Source of the DNA: Mantis religiosa
Taxonomy: Eukaryota > Arthropoda > Insecta > Mantodea > Mantidae
DNA: 64,000 nucleotides
Assembly: GCA_030765055.1 (NCBI GenBank)
Contig: CM060957.1
Location: 197,901,835 to 197,965,834, forward strand
Direction of reading: 5' to 3'
The translations under genes were made by a program, and so were the position numbers. Positions 1-13,476 of this stretch are shown one piece after another (within the stretch, counting starts at the first letter, position 1; every line of letters starts with the position of its first letter). The notes under the pieces were generated by a model, which saw only the letters and a program-made list of their open reading frames with translations, did not search any database and was not told the origin of the DNA.

Positions 1-2041
1 TTGAACATATGAACTATCAAGGCTATCCAGTTCTGCGGGAGTGCCTTGAATGCAGCGTATGGTATGGAGTCGCAACCAGCAGCTTTGTAGGGTCGGACTG
101 AAGCTATCAGACCACTGACCTCAGCGGTGTTGGTGAGGAGCACTTCGGCTGAGTTGTAGGGAGAGGCAAGAAATTGCTGGACCACTCCTTCAATTTCGGC
201 TACTTGTTCGTGATCAGGGGATTCAGCTGGATGGAAAGTAGCAGTTAGGTATTCAGCTAGGAGTTCGGCCTTTTCCATGGAAGATTGTGCTACTCGATTT
301 CCATCAGTAAGTGGCGGATCTGAGGTGGGTATGCGTAGCATAGCCTTGGACATTCTCCAGAGAGAACAGTCTGTGGTGCCGAGGGTACATAATTTTCTTT
401 CCCATTCGTCATTGAAGTGGTCTGCAAGTTCCATCTTCACTGCAGCCTGGAGGCGATTCCATTCCCTCTTGTCTTGTGGCTGGCGCATATTTTGGAATTT
501 TCGCCGTCCTGTGCTTTTGGCCGAGATGAGTTGGCGCAAATGTTTTGGGATGGGTTTGAGGGGACTATATGAAGATTTACGGGGAGGAGTTGCTTCGCAC
601 ATGGCCTCAGCCATGTTGCTAGTGATGAACTGCTCCAGATTATCAGCTTCTGCTATTGTTGTGCAAGGGTGAATATCGGCGGGTTTGTCGGCCATAATGT
701 TTGAAAATTTGCTCCAGTTGATTTGTCGGGGATTTACGTGAGAAGGTAATGACTTAGGTGTGAGTTTTGCCTTATACAGCAAGAGAACAGGAAAATGATC
801 GGAAGAGAGTTCGGGAAGAGAGAATATAGTTGGGTGACTGCGTATGTTGCATAGGAGTGCTATATCCAACCAATCAGGGGGACCATGATCACCATGAGTT
901 ATGGTGGGGGAGGTGGGAGCAAGTACGACCAGGTTCTTGCGTTCTATATAGCGCTCCAGGAGGCGTCCACGACTGTTGGTGATGGTGGAGTTCCAAAATG
1001 TGCTCTTTGCATTGTAGTCTCCCATGGCTACAGTGGGAGAACCATTGAAAATAAGGTCCAGGTCTCGCTGTGAAATTGTTCTACTTGGTGGAATGTAAAC
1101 CTAGTAGATGTTAAGTGGTCCTCTGTCGGTAACAACTTGGATTCCTGTACCTTCAAGACCGTCGGAAACAGGCAGGTGTAGGCGATGATGGGGGATGTGC
1201 CTCTGGATATATACTGCAGTCCCACCATAGCCATCTGGACGATCAGTTCGATAACAAATCATTCCTGGAATGGTAGCCCTATAGCGTGGAGCTAAGTGTG
1301 TTTCTTGGACAAGGAAGATGTTGATTTTATTGACAGCGATGAAGTTTGTGGCTTCACGTAACTTTTGTCGTAGTCCATTGGCATTCCAGGAACAAATGCC
1401 TAGGCTGGTGTGGTTGTTTATTATATTATTGACATCCGCCATTGTTGCCCATAAATACGAATACGGTGTGCACCAATATTGTTTGTGGTGGTATTGAAGG
1501 AGGGCGGATGGCTAGTGCATCAGCTAAGGCAGCTGCAAAGTCAGCTTGTAGGGCGAGTGGAATCCTGGACATAAGGCTTAAAAACTGTTCATCAGGAAGG
1601 GATGGTTTGGAAGTCGGTGGAAGGTTGTGGTTTGTGGTGGTGCGAGCCAATAGCCGCTGCTGCATGGGCGTTCTGGAGTCAACGTTAGTCTGTCCTAGTG
1701 GGTACATAGGTTTGTTGGCCGGTGCAGATGGAGCTATTCCTGATGTTGGTCTGTTAACAGGTGGACGTTGTGGTGGTGTTGGTGGAGCTGATGTGGTTTG
1801 CATAGGTGCTTGCAGTTCTGGTTGACGAGGTTGCAGTGGATTTTGACTTCGTGTTGCAGATGCGGCAGCTGCATAATTTGGGAACTGTGGTCTTATAACT
1901 GGAGGGAGACCAGGGTAGCGAGTACCTTTGAATGCTTCCCTGGGTATGCCTTGTGGGTTTCGTATCTTTGGAGCAGCGTCAAAACGCGTACGTTGTCCGG
2001 CCTTGTTGAGCTCCATTTCTATTCTGGCCTCCTGCCAGACA
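1..2041 (-). mobile_element. Jockey-like LINE, copy 1, cut by the window edge
   Basis: This is the left end of a non-LTR retrotransposon read on the minus strand. From right to left it encodes the C-terminal part of ORF1 (about 2035-1443, proline-rich, no zinc knuckles), the apurinic-type endonuclease (1442 to about 830, with CSWNANGLRQ and LVQETHLAP motifs) and the start of the reverse transcriptase, cut by the window edge. It matches 14732-16787 of copy 2 with a few mismatches per 100 bases. A serine codon in the endonuclease has become TAG (minus strand, at 1101-1103), so ORF2 is dead here. The 5' boundary at 2041 abuts gypsy sequence starting GAGGCCACTCCT, the mutated target duplication seen intact in copy 2. 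The element is 5'-truncated inside ORF1. Confidence 0.85.
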
Positions 2042-3300
2042 GAGGCCACTCCTGAGAGAATTGGAGGCAGAGACAAGACCAACCAGGAAAGACATCGCAC
2101 CGAGGAGCGCCACCTACAAGTAGTACGGGGCCCAATGAGATTCATTGAAGACAAGAGAGGGCGTGCTGTTCCGGATATGAGAATCACCTGATGGGAGGAC
2201 GCAGAGGGAGCAGTTGGTACTTCCCCAAAACAAGGTCCCGGAAGTCTTGGAGGAATTTCACGCTGGTAATTCAGGAGGACACCTGGGAGCAAACTGAACG
2301 ATCGACAAACTTGGACAGCGCTATTACTGGCTGAGGCTCCGAGCAGACGCTGAGAGATGGTGCCGTCATTGTCACGCGTGCGCGGCGAGTCGCGGCCCTC
2401 AGATTAGGAGCCGGGGTCGCATGCAGCAGTACAACATCGGAGCGCCATTCGAAAGGATCGCCGTCGACATAGCTGGAGCATTCACCGTGTTCGACCGAGG
2501 CAACAAGTACCTGATGGTAGTCGTGGACTACTTCACCAAGTGGCCGGAGCTGTGTCATTCCGAACCAGGAGGCGAAGCCAATAACGGGCTGCCTTGTGGA
2601 GCAAGTGTTTTGCCGATTTGGGGTGCCGTTTGAGCTCCACAGCGACCTGGGCTCTACTTTTGAATCCATCCTGATGAAGGAGGCACTAGAGAGGCTTGGG
2701 GTGAACAACACCCGCACCACATCCTACATCCATGTCGGACGGCATGCTGAAGAGATACACCAAGACCTTAGAAGACCACCTGATGAAGGTCGTGGCCAGC
2801 CATCAGCGAGACTGGGATATTAAGGTGCCCCTGTTCTTACTGGCCTACCACTCGTCTACACACGACACCACTGGGATTACGACAGCCAGTTTAATGTTCG
2901 GCCGGGAGTTACGCCTGCCCTGTGATCTGCCTTTTGGAAGCCTCCTGGACACAAAATAGCCAGCAACCGAGTATGTGGGGAACCTGGTGGATCATCTCCA
3001 CGACATGCACGAGATGGCTCGTCAGAACATCCAGAAGGCGAGCGACCGCATGAAGACCCGATACGATAGGCAAGCCAACAGCCAAGGGTTCCAGCAGGGT
3101 GACCTAGTCTGGTTGTACCGCCCTACCCGGACCAAGGGACGATGCCCGAAGCTCCAGCAACCATGGCAAGGACCGTACCGGGTGGTAATGAATAACGACG
3201 TGGTCTACCGCATCCAGAAGGTGTCCGGAAGAAGATGATGGTGGTACACCTGGATCGTCTCGCCCGCTACGATGGTGCTGTTCGGGACGACCAGCATTGA
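2042..3300 (+). pseudogene. Ty3/gypsy pol fragment (integrase), copy 1
   Basis: This is the end of a Ty3/gypsy polyprotein. It begins in the linker after RNase H, then carries the zinc-binding (GGHLG, CAASRG) and core regions of integrase (FERIAVDIAGAF, DYFTKWPE, ELHSDLG) and the C-terminal part with QGDLVWLYRP and GPYRVV. These motifs identify the DNA-integrating enzyme of the element. The reading frame is broken by in-frame stops in the linker, frameshifts after CHSEPG (about 2565) and around 2730, and a TAG after LLDTK (2956-2958). It is a dead copy. A jockey-like LINE interrupts its upstream part. Confidence 0.88.
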
Positions 3301-3311
3301 GGAGGGAGCAG

Positions 3312-3775
3312 TGTCGCGGCGCTGCACATAAACGTTTTGGCACAAATACATAATAGACGGCGGATGTTTCACGAGCTTGCATATGCAGTCAACATTAACG
3401 CGGCGAGTGATCACAAAGCCGGCAAATAGTGTTATCTCCCGGCACAGGTAGATTTCATGTCTGGAAATTTCTAGACATATCTCGATTGACAGAGAATGGT
3501 TGTTTTTCTTGTTTGTTCGAGTATGTTCTCGAGTTATGAATGGACATATAAAAAGGATTGTAACATGCCAGCAGGACAGTTGTGAAACAGTTGTTGTAAA
3601 CAAGAGTGAGTAAGCAGAGTAAGCAGTAAGAGTGTTGTAACGAGAGCTAATGTAATCAGCTGTCATGGTTGGTTATTGCCATCGACCTTGGTAGACTAAT
3701 GGTGTATGTAACGTAATGCTGCTGAAATCTATAAGAGTATTTCTATGAAAATAAAGGAGATTTTTAATTTCTGCA
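3312..3775 (+). repeat. Ty3/gypsy 3' LTR, copy 1
   Basis: The repeat starts with TGTCGCGG directly after a purine-rich tract (GAGGAGGGAGCAG, the likely polypurine tract) and ends at about CTGCA. An AATAAA signal lies near the 3' end at about 3750. The matching LTR in copy 2 is 18059-18525. The 5' LTR is outside the window or lost, so the ends are inferred from the TG/CA boundaries. Confidence 0.75.
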
Positions 3776-3789
3776 ACCAGGCCTTTTAA

Positions 3790-4165
3790 TTGTATGAACC
3801 CACAAAGTCACAACATTGATGATATTTCCAAAGATGTTCAACTGGAACTTATCACTCTGAAATGTGACATGAGTTAGTCGACAGTTACAGAAACAGAGGA
3901 AGTTTGCCAGATTTCTAAAGGAGATTTCCTAAATCAAGATTCTATGGATTACACAGGCGTGCGGCATCTATGATTGCAATGTTTGGTTCGACCTATGTAT
4001 GTGAATCCTTATCGTCGGATATGAAACGAATTATAAAGCCCCAGAGAGCCAACATGAGTGATTATAGCTCTAAGTGTGCATTAAGGGTTCAGAGTTGCGT
4101 CCAAATGTGGCGAATATTGTGAAAACTAAAAGATGTCAGAAGGCAAGAGTGTCTACTGAAAACTG
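3790..4165 (+). pseudogene. hAT (ZBED5-like) transposase C-terminal relic, copy 1
   Basis: Conceptual translation gives a C-terminal hAT dimerisation region with stops: NIDDISKDVQLELITLKCDM, then a degraded stretch resembling the MFGSTYVCE motif (caatgtttggttcgacctatgtatgtgaatc), then text resembling the SP.R..LTDEHL and LRV blocks. This is the ZBED5/FAM200-type arrangement. The gypsy LTR ends immediately upstream, which suggests the retroelement inserted into this older transposon. No catalytic domain is left here. The same relic occurs at about 18540-18915. Confidence 0.6.
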
Positions 4166-5116
4166 AATGCATATAATTCTTAATTGAAAAGTTGATATTC
4201 GTTCAATATGAAATATTCTGTGTAATATTATCACTGTATAGTAAATATTATTTTGTATTTTTAAATTGTTTGAGGATCAAAATTGTGCTAATTTCCACAA
4301 AGTACTGTTTTGTTCTTATAGTTAAACATATTGCTTTTATATGCCATCATTTGGTTGTATAGGATTGAAGGCTATAATAATCTTACTGGTATTGGGTTGT
4401 TTTACTTATAATAACAGGTACCACAGACATATTAAACCACGTATTATACAGTTTCTGATTGTTCCTTCACTACTATCATGTCCTTAATTATTTTTGGTAA
4501 CAAGCGCAGAATGGTAACGTCACTGCACGAGGCATATTTTCCTAGCACTCGCCAGCAGTGACCAGGCATGCCAGTACTATACGAAATGCACACCACGCTT
4601 GTCAGTTGGCGGAGCCGGCACAATGCCAGGTGAATCATCTGTCTCCTGAGTACAGGCGACAGTGAAGTACTGTGAGGCTGTCATATGTATATGAGTGTTA
4701 TGATAATATCTCCTGTAATATCTAAGTTAAAAGGAAACTCTTCATATCAAACATGTGAGGTGATTGCTAATGTATATGGATACTTTAAGGAAGAGACAGT
4801 ACATAAGGATCACTGCTCTCTGAGCATTTCAGAGTGATTAAAGAAGTGCAAGAAAGAATTCTAAGCCACAACAGAAAACTAGAAACTTTCATTAAGAAAT
4901 GAATGCTGCAAATTATGTTAAATGGCTATGCAAGATGTAAAATCCAAATTCACCCCCTAACTCAGTGCTAGTTATAGATAATGCTTCTTACCATAATACT
5001 AAAACCTGAAACTCTTTAAGATGAGGTATACTTTCTTAACTCTGTGTTAAGTTACTGTGTGTAAATAAAAACTTTTCAGGAACAAGTGATAACAAACGTG
5101 ACATGGTAAATGTCCA
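4166..5116. other. AT-rich intergenic DNA with a DDE transposase scrap
   Basis: No intact gene. Around 4945-5010 the plus strand can be read as PPNSVLVIDNASYHN with frame breaks, the second-aspartate region of DDE_3-type (IS630/Tc1 superfamily) transposases. The same family's third-acid region is recognisable at 8080-8270. The rest shows no feature I can name. About 165 bp of this stretch (near 4640-4805) is missing from copy 2. Confidence 0.4.
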
Positions 5117-5649
5117 GTGACATCTTTAGAAAAACTTTGCAGCGGAGCATCTTCAAAACACACCAAGAAATTTAAGACTTACTGGTATGAGCATAAATGG
5201 CCGTGTGGAAGTAACTATTATCAAAAGCTGTACTACTGGCCTTGTTTGCTAATCGGCTTTACAAAGGGTACATGGAACAACAATGGCATGGTGGATTTGA
5301 AGAATATTACCCGGGCATTCCAAAAGCATGATGCATCTTTAAAACATATAAGGAATTGTGTTGGATTGAAGGAGCTGAAAAAAACACTAACAAACACTAA
5401 AAAGACCACCAGGGCTGCTTTACTTTTAAGTAGACAGCAAATTGTATATCATGGACATAATGAAAGCAGGGACTCTTTAAATAAAAGTAATTTTGAGGAA
5501 CTGTTAGATTCATATATTGAGGGAAGCCCAATCGAATTTCAAAACCACTATTCCAGCATAAAATCAGTTTTTGCAGGGCATTAAAAAACAATAGAAAATA
5601 AAATTACAAAGTGCATATCTGATTATATAAGGGGCTCTATTAACGATGA
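5117..5649 (+). pseudogene. hAT-like (TTF zinc finger / DUF4371) transposase 5' part, copy 1
   Basis: A 155-residue open frame carries the TTF-type zinc-finger pattern of ZMYM1-like and DUF4371 hAT transposases: FKTYWYEHKWPCGS, then LYYWPCLLIGF, then W.NNGMVDLKNITRAFQKHDASLKHI. It is followed by the conserved YHGHNES.DSLNKSNFEELL block. The frame stops at 5582, but homologous residues continue after the SINE insertion, so the original ORF was longer. Compared with the full family (over 600 residues) this is only the N-terminal third. Nearly identical sequence lies at 19685-20158. Confidence 0.75.
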
Positions 5650-5903
5650 CGGTCACGCCGTGGATCAGTGGTTAGACCGCTGGGCTCTCACCAAGGCGGC
5701 CCAGGTTAGATCCCAGGCATCCGTAAAGTGAGATTTGTGGTGGACATCACGGCGCTGGGATGGGTTTTCTCCGGGATCTACAGTTTCCCCTGCCATCTCG
5801 TTCCACCGGTGCTCCATCTTCATCTTATGTATTATCAGTGTCATCGCCTGCGGTGCCGTATGTAGTAAAAGCGGGCGTTAAACACTACACATTTCATTTC
5901 ATT
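5650..5903 (+). mobile_element. tRNA-derived SINE in the hAT relic, copy 1
   Basis: The head resembles a tRNA, with an A-box-like stretch (GATCAGTGGTTAGACC) and a degenerate B box (GGTTAGATCCC). The body contains the GGGTTTTCTCCGGG core and the tail is repeated ATTTC units. The element is flanked by a 12-bp target duplication, TATTAACGATGA (5638-5649) and TATTAATGATGA (5904-5915). It splits the hAT-like reading frame. Being tRNA-like, it would use internal RNA polymerase III promoters. Confidence 0.85.
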
Positions 5904-5915
5904 TATTAATGATGA

Positions 5916-6115
5916 AATTAAGGACACAATTTTTCTTGGTGTAGGTAGATGACACTACTGCCATATCACAAAAAACACAATGTTCTTTAATTTTGTTGTA
6001 TGTCAATTCATATGGAAATGTAATTGAAGAATTTCTGGACTTCCATGATGTTAGTGAAGGCTGTACTTCAGACGTACTTTTTCATGTCTTCATGAGTAGT
6101 TATGTGACACAACTC
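5916..6115 (+). pseudogene. hAT-like transposase, continuation after the SINE, copy 1
   Basis: Reading resumes after the SINE with INDEIKDTIF and, after a frameshift, VDDTTAISQKTQCSL, LLYVNSYGNVIEEFLDF and SEGCTSDVL. This corresponds to the DE.TD.S...Q region of DUF4371 hAT transposases, which holds the first catalytic aspartate. Homology is lost at about 6110. The remaining catalytic region is not visible nearby. Confidence 0.65.
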
Positions 6116-6837
6116 ACCATTTCATAACAGGCACCATTTTAGGTTGGAAATTGCACCTAGATTTCAGATCTGCAACAATGCCAGGTGCTACAGTTGCAAC
6201 AATATCTTATAAAAATAAAAAGAGGCATTCCACAAAATGAACTTTTTTACATTCAAATCAGCAATGGCTGTATTGTCGTCATTTCCTTGAGCATTACATC
6301 ATGAGAGTGAGTGTGTGGTGTTTTCGGGCCCGTCCACCATGAGGTCATTTGGGCTTTATATCATGAGATGTTATGTAACTTTACTTCAATGACGTCATAA
6401 TGAGAAACCTGGTAAAGTATATTAATTGTGTAGAGCATCACAGTATGGGATGAAGCAGCAATCAAAAAGAAAAAGAAGAAAGAATTTCCGGTCTGTATGT
6501 TTATATTTGGCAGTGTATTGAGAATTTCTTTCTTGGAAGTAATGGAAACAGTGTTGTTATAAAAAGTAAATGTTGTTTAGTGTCATTAATCGACTCCCTT
6601 TAAATTTAAAATTTAATGTATTGAGAGATTAAGAATGTCACATTTAGCATCAGCTATTTATGTCACAGCCTTGCTGTTCACATACATAAAACCACAGATG
6701 AATTTGTCTCAACTCTCTCCATGTAAACAAGAACCATTGTAATGTATATCTTTGGGGATGGACCTCTCCATGTATAATATACTGAACAAATCACTTAAGA
6801 CTCAGTCTCTCACAAACAAAAGTACTTTAAATCTAAT
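6116..6837. other. AT-rich DNA with a short PLE 3'-end scrap
   Basis: No gene seen. At about 6530-6605 there is a match to the non-coding end of the Penelope-like elements of this window (GTTGTTTAGTGTCATTAATCGACTC, compare 61197 onward and the complement at 12490-12540), preceded by TTTCTTGGAAG...AACAGTGTTGTTAT, also present at 12460. The relative orientation of these two parts is inverted compared with 12.5 kb. Confidence 0.45.
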
Positions 6838-7209
6838 GATATATGATAATGATGATATAAATATTTATATAAGGGCGTTCAGCTACGGCGGTCATCAGCA
6901 CCCTTTAGAAAACTAGTTCTGGCAAAAGCCAGATATAAACCTTTCTAAAAACTATACAAGTGTAACAAAACCTATTAAAAATACACGTACATAAAAAAAT
7001 TATCAAAACCGACTAAAAATTTCGTTCACCTATTTCACCTTTTCTTTTTTCACCTTTCCACCACCACGGGTCTCCACGCACGGCCTACACGTGGGTGGGC
7101 CTCTTGACCATCTACCTCAACCACGAAGAGGAGCGCACACGAGGGAGACTGTTGGCTCGGGACCCCGGGTACGCCAAACCCATACCTACCAAAGTAGGCC
7201 CCTGAGGGG
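6838..7209 (-). mobile_element. Short internally deleted LINE derivative (SIDE), copy 1
   Basis: On the minus strand the first 150 bases (7209 to about 7062) match the 5' end of the I-like LINE at 26905-26755. The element then jumps to a different 3' region ending GTGCTGATGACCGCCG..., followed by an AT/GAT-rich tail, a typical LINE 3' end. It is flanked by ACTTTAAATCTAAT (6824-6837) and ACTTTAAACCTAAT (7210-7223), a probable 14-bp target duplication. It has no coding capacity. It looks like a non-autonomous 5'+3' deletion derivative mobilised by an I-like LINE. Confidence 0.7.
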
Positions 7210-7429
7210 ACTTTAAACCTAATCCTGCGTTAAATATACAAATTTCAGTTCCTCGTGGATTACTGTGGATCACTATGTTCTGAAAGTCTAGGTTAGTCAT
7301 TTACTTAATTTGAGGTTAAAGCACTTAGCTAAGCACAATGCTTTGTCGACACTTGAAATGGGAAAATTTGCAAGATTTATCAGTTTGTAAGTATTATATG
7401 CTGCAATAAGAAGAATGATTGGGTTACAG

Positions 7430-8360
7430 GTCCTTATTCAGTAAGTTTTGTTTAACTCCGTATACATAGATGACAACTTGGAAATTAGAAATGTGCTATA
7501 CACTGACATCTAGTGGTTAACATGCTAAGCTTTATCATGTCCACCATATTTTGTTTTGATCAATTTTGAGGTTAATTAGCTAACCAGTTTACAACAATTG
7601 TATGTTAGAATTAGAATTTCAGTTCGCCCTTGAAAACATATACAAGTTATGAGACACATCAAAATGTATAAATACAGTTTATATATAAAGTCAAATTAAT
7701 TACATACAATATACAAAGTAAGCAGCTTCTCTATGGTTTCATATTTACTACAACAAATGTCATAATATAAATATTACAGGTTTGTGAATGTACTATGCTC
7801 CCAGTGCTCATTTACATGGTTATAGTTCTAAAAATTCATTAACTGTATAAAAACAGTGTGCATGCAAAAATTTCTTCACCTTATTCTTAAAGTGTTTTGA
7901 TGATACAGCTTGTTTAAATGAAGTAGGAAGTTTATTATATAACATTATCACTTTGTAGTTAAAGCTTCCTTCATAAAGGCTCGCTTGAACTGCCAGTTTA
8001 ACCTTGTTACGAGTGTGGTGGCAATGTACTTCAGCATTTACCTGAAAATGATTTATTTTTGTATGGAAATTTGTGGATGTTATGGCTCTGGAAAAGGGAC
8101 ACATTATTATTTGTCTACCTCCGTATCACTGTGATCTGAATGCAATTGAGCTGGCGTGAGCAAAACTAAGGAATGTTTTCAGAGAATGCAATGTTACTTG
8201 TAATATCTTCACTTACCTTGAACACTCTTTTGCTGAATTGTGTCTTTCAAGGTTGACCACACTGCAGAAACAAAAGAGCGTTAGCTCTCACTTCTTCCCC
8301 TCTGCCCGCACCACACCGTAAATCCAGCGCTCAACTTATCTTGTGCGTACTATACATAAG
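7430..8360 (+). repeat. Interspersed repeat with DDE_3 transposase tail, copy 1
   Basis: The stretch is repeated at 21970-22870 and, diverged, at 30925-31710. Around 8085-8260 the plus strand reads ICLPPYHCDLNAIELAWAK with frame breaks, the third catalytic-acid region of DDE_3-type transposases (IS630/Tc1 superfamily). In the copy at 31 kb the sequence corresponding to about 7606-8073 is absent, so that part is a later insertion. No terminal inverted repeats were recognised. Confidence 0.6.
7820..8104 (-). pseudogene. LINE reverse-transcriptase C-terminal fragment, copy 1
   Basis: A 94-residue frame ends with the pattern common at the C-terminus of many insect LINE ORF2 proteins: HTRNKVKLAV, SLYEGSFNYKVIMLYNKLPTS, FK..VKKFLHAHCFYTVNEFL. 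No reverse-transcriptase core is present, so this is a 5'-truncated insertion. It lies within the DDE repeat and is absent from the third copy of that repeat at 31 kb, which supports insertion. The clade cannot be decided from the tail alone. Confidence 0.6.
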
Positions 8361-8689
8361 ACAAGACACTGTTACCAACAAAGTTCAAATAATATGTATT
8401 TAAAAGATATTAATATTACATGAGTAACTGTGTATGCGGAAACCGTTAGCAGTTGAGAAACCGGCAAATTGAAGCCATGAAGTGCGTAAACCATGCTATA
8501 TGTAGAAAATTGGACATGCAGGGTTTAGAATGACAAAATAAGAACATGAATTGCAGGGAAATCAAATAAAAGTACTGCGTAACGGTTGATTTGAACGGCA
8601 TACAGTTATGTTGGTAAGGAATAACAACACAGAGACAAGTTGTTGCTCTGAAATATACGAATACCAAGAAAAGTTTTCAACACATTTTC

Positions 8690-12110
<3,421 letters not shown>

Positions 12111-12545
12111 ATGTTTGTATTGCTTATTAATTTCAAATTTTAAAACTTTTCTCTCCGCAGCCCTTTGTTGTGGATTTCCGTTGCCTTGTTTTACTATTTT
12201 CCGGACAAATCAGGGTGTTATTTTATTTCATAAACAGTTTTAGGAACTTTATATTAGCAAAAATGTTTCTTTTCTTCTCTTGGAGTTTTAAAAATAATTT
12301 TATGTCATGTTGATGTCCAAAATATTCATTGAATCCATCATGGGTTTTAAATTTTAAAGAGGTTACCTCGTCCGCCACATTGTCAGCCGTTTTATTTACT
12401 TCGCCGATCAGGTGGTATGATTTTCACTTCTTAAAGACTTGTTAGCCCAATATTCAATTCCTTTCTTGGAAGCGTTGAAAACAGTGTTGTTATGATAAAT
12501 TAACTTTAAAGAGAGTCCATTAATAACACTAAACAACACTTACTT
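12111..12545 (-). other. PLE 5' non-coding region
   Basis: Non-coding sequence between the upstream partial PLE copy (EN end at 12546) and the main ORF start at 12110. At its right end it matches the sequence after the stop codon of the 61-kb element. It would form the transition from pseudo-LTR to leader. Confidence 0.55.
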
Positions 12546-12934
12546 TTAAATTTTTCCGGTACATGTTTCAGAGGCTTTGCCTCTATCCTCAGCAGGCCAT
12601 CGACTAGTTCTCATTGGTGTAGTTGGCGATATTTTGTCACAGGTCTCCTCTGGTGGCGGTTCAAGGAACCTGCTCAACAAATCTTTCTGGGGGATGTCGA
12701 AATTGAATACTTTGTTCCTATTTTTTGAAATGAAGATTTGTTCCCATGTGGATAGTTCTTGTTTCCCTGATGTATGTTTTAGTAGTTTTGGTTCTGGATT
12801 TATGTTGTGGTTTTTTTCCCAAAAATGTGTGGCAACTGCAGATTTTTCTAATTGTTTATATTTTATGTTTCTAAAGAGTTCCTTTGCTCTTGTTTCTAAA
12901 TTTCTTTTGGTTTTTCCAATATAAATTTGACTAA
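12546..12934 (-). pseudogene. PLE GIY-YIG endonuclease end, pseudo-LTR copy
   Basis: The minus strand encodes the GIY-YIG endonuclease C-terminus, beginning at SQIYIGKTKRNLETRAKE and ending ASETCTGKI-stop at 12546. The GIY half is missing because the element is joined at 12935 to gypsy RNase H. It lies upstream, in the same orientation, of the RT part of a PLE, which is the partial tandem (pseudo-LTR) arrangement typical of Penelope elements. It matches 60806-61191 closely. A hammerhead-like motif overlaps its last codons. Confidence 0.85.
12556..12596 (-). ncRNA. Hammerhead ribozyme motif in PLE, copy with stem I mismatch
   Basis: On the minus strand the order is stem I strand CCTG, core CTGAGGA (fits CUGANGA), stem II AGAGGC/GCCTCT with loop AAA, core GAAA, short palindromic stem III ACATGT, cleavage base A, stem I strand CCGG. 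One of four stem I pairs is mismatched (T against C). The base pair next to the core in stem II is U/U. Hammerheads are established in Penelope-like elements, which supports the call. Activity of this copy is doubtful. Confidence 0.65.
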
Positions 12935-13238
12935 CATTCCACCTCAGAACTGACCATTCCGCCCTGACCTGGCTACTGAGCTTTAAGAACCGGGAACGCC
13001 AGACAGCATGTTGGGTCCAGAGGCTGCAGGAGTACGACCTCACCTCTGAGCATCGTAGAGGGAAGATCCACGGTAATGCAGATGCCATGTCTCGAAGACC
13101 CTGCCCAGAGGAGTGCTGCCAATGCATAAGAGTGGAAGAAAAGGAGCGTGCCGCAGCAGTCCGAGTAGTCACGTCAGTACCTGCGGATGGCTGGTATAGC
13201 GCAGGACTGAGGAGGGAGCAGCTGGCGGATGCAGACTC
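12935..13238 (+). pseudogene. Ty3/gypsy RNase H end and linker, copy 2
   Basis: The plus strand reads the end of RNase H of a Ty3/gypsy pol (RTDHSALTWLLSFKNRERQ, EYDLTSEHRRGKIHGNADAM, then a Cys cluster CPEECCQCIR) and the following linker to LADADSGPLL. Here a jockey-like LINE is inserted, and the linker resumes at 16788 as GPLLRELEAGTRPTRKDIA. The left end is joined to a PLE fragment, so RT and protease are missing. The linker part is in frame up to the insertion. Confidence 0.85.
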
Positions 13239-13250
13239 GGGGCCACTCCT
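13239..13250. repeat. Target site duplication of the jockey-like LINE (left)
   Basis: GGGGCCACTCCT occurs here and again at 16788-16799. Removing the LINE and one copy restores a continuous gypsy linker reading frame (ADADSGPLL followed by RELEAGTRP). Confidence 0.9.
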
Positions 13251-13476
13251 ACACAGCACTAGGATGTCACTGAAGGTGAATCCTGCTCCTTGGAGCAGGG
13301 GCCCTCGACTTGTTGCCATACCGGGACACTGTCTCTTACTGGCATTATGATGGAATTAATTCATCGGGCGGTGGTTAGATGGATGGTTGGCTTTTGTTCT
13401 ACGTTTTTTTTAAATGATTGATGAGAATTAGGAGAGATATTTCGATAGAAATGGTGTATGATGGGGAGGTTAGAAT

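Noticed and set aside
3312..3775. env gene after gypsy pol
   Set aside because: The LTR starts within about 15 bases of the pol end in both copies, so there is no room for env.
5650..5740. Possible tRNA gene
   Set aside because: A and B boxes are present but the rest does not fold as a tRNA, and the unit has a SINE body, tail and target duplication.
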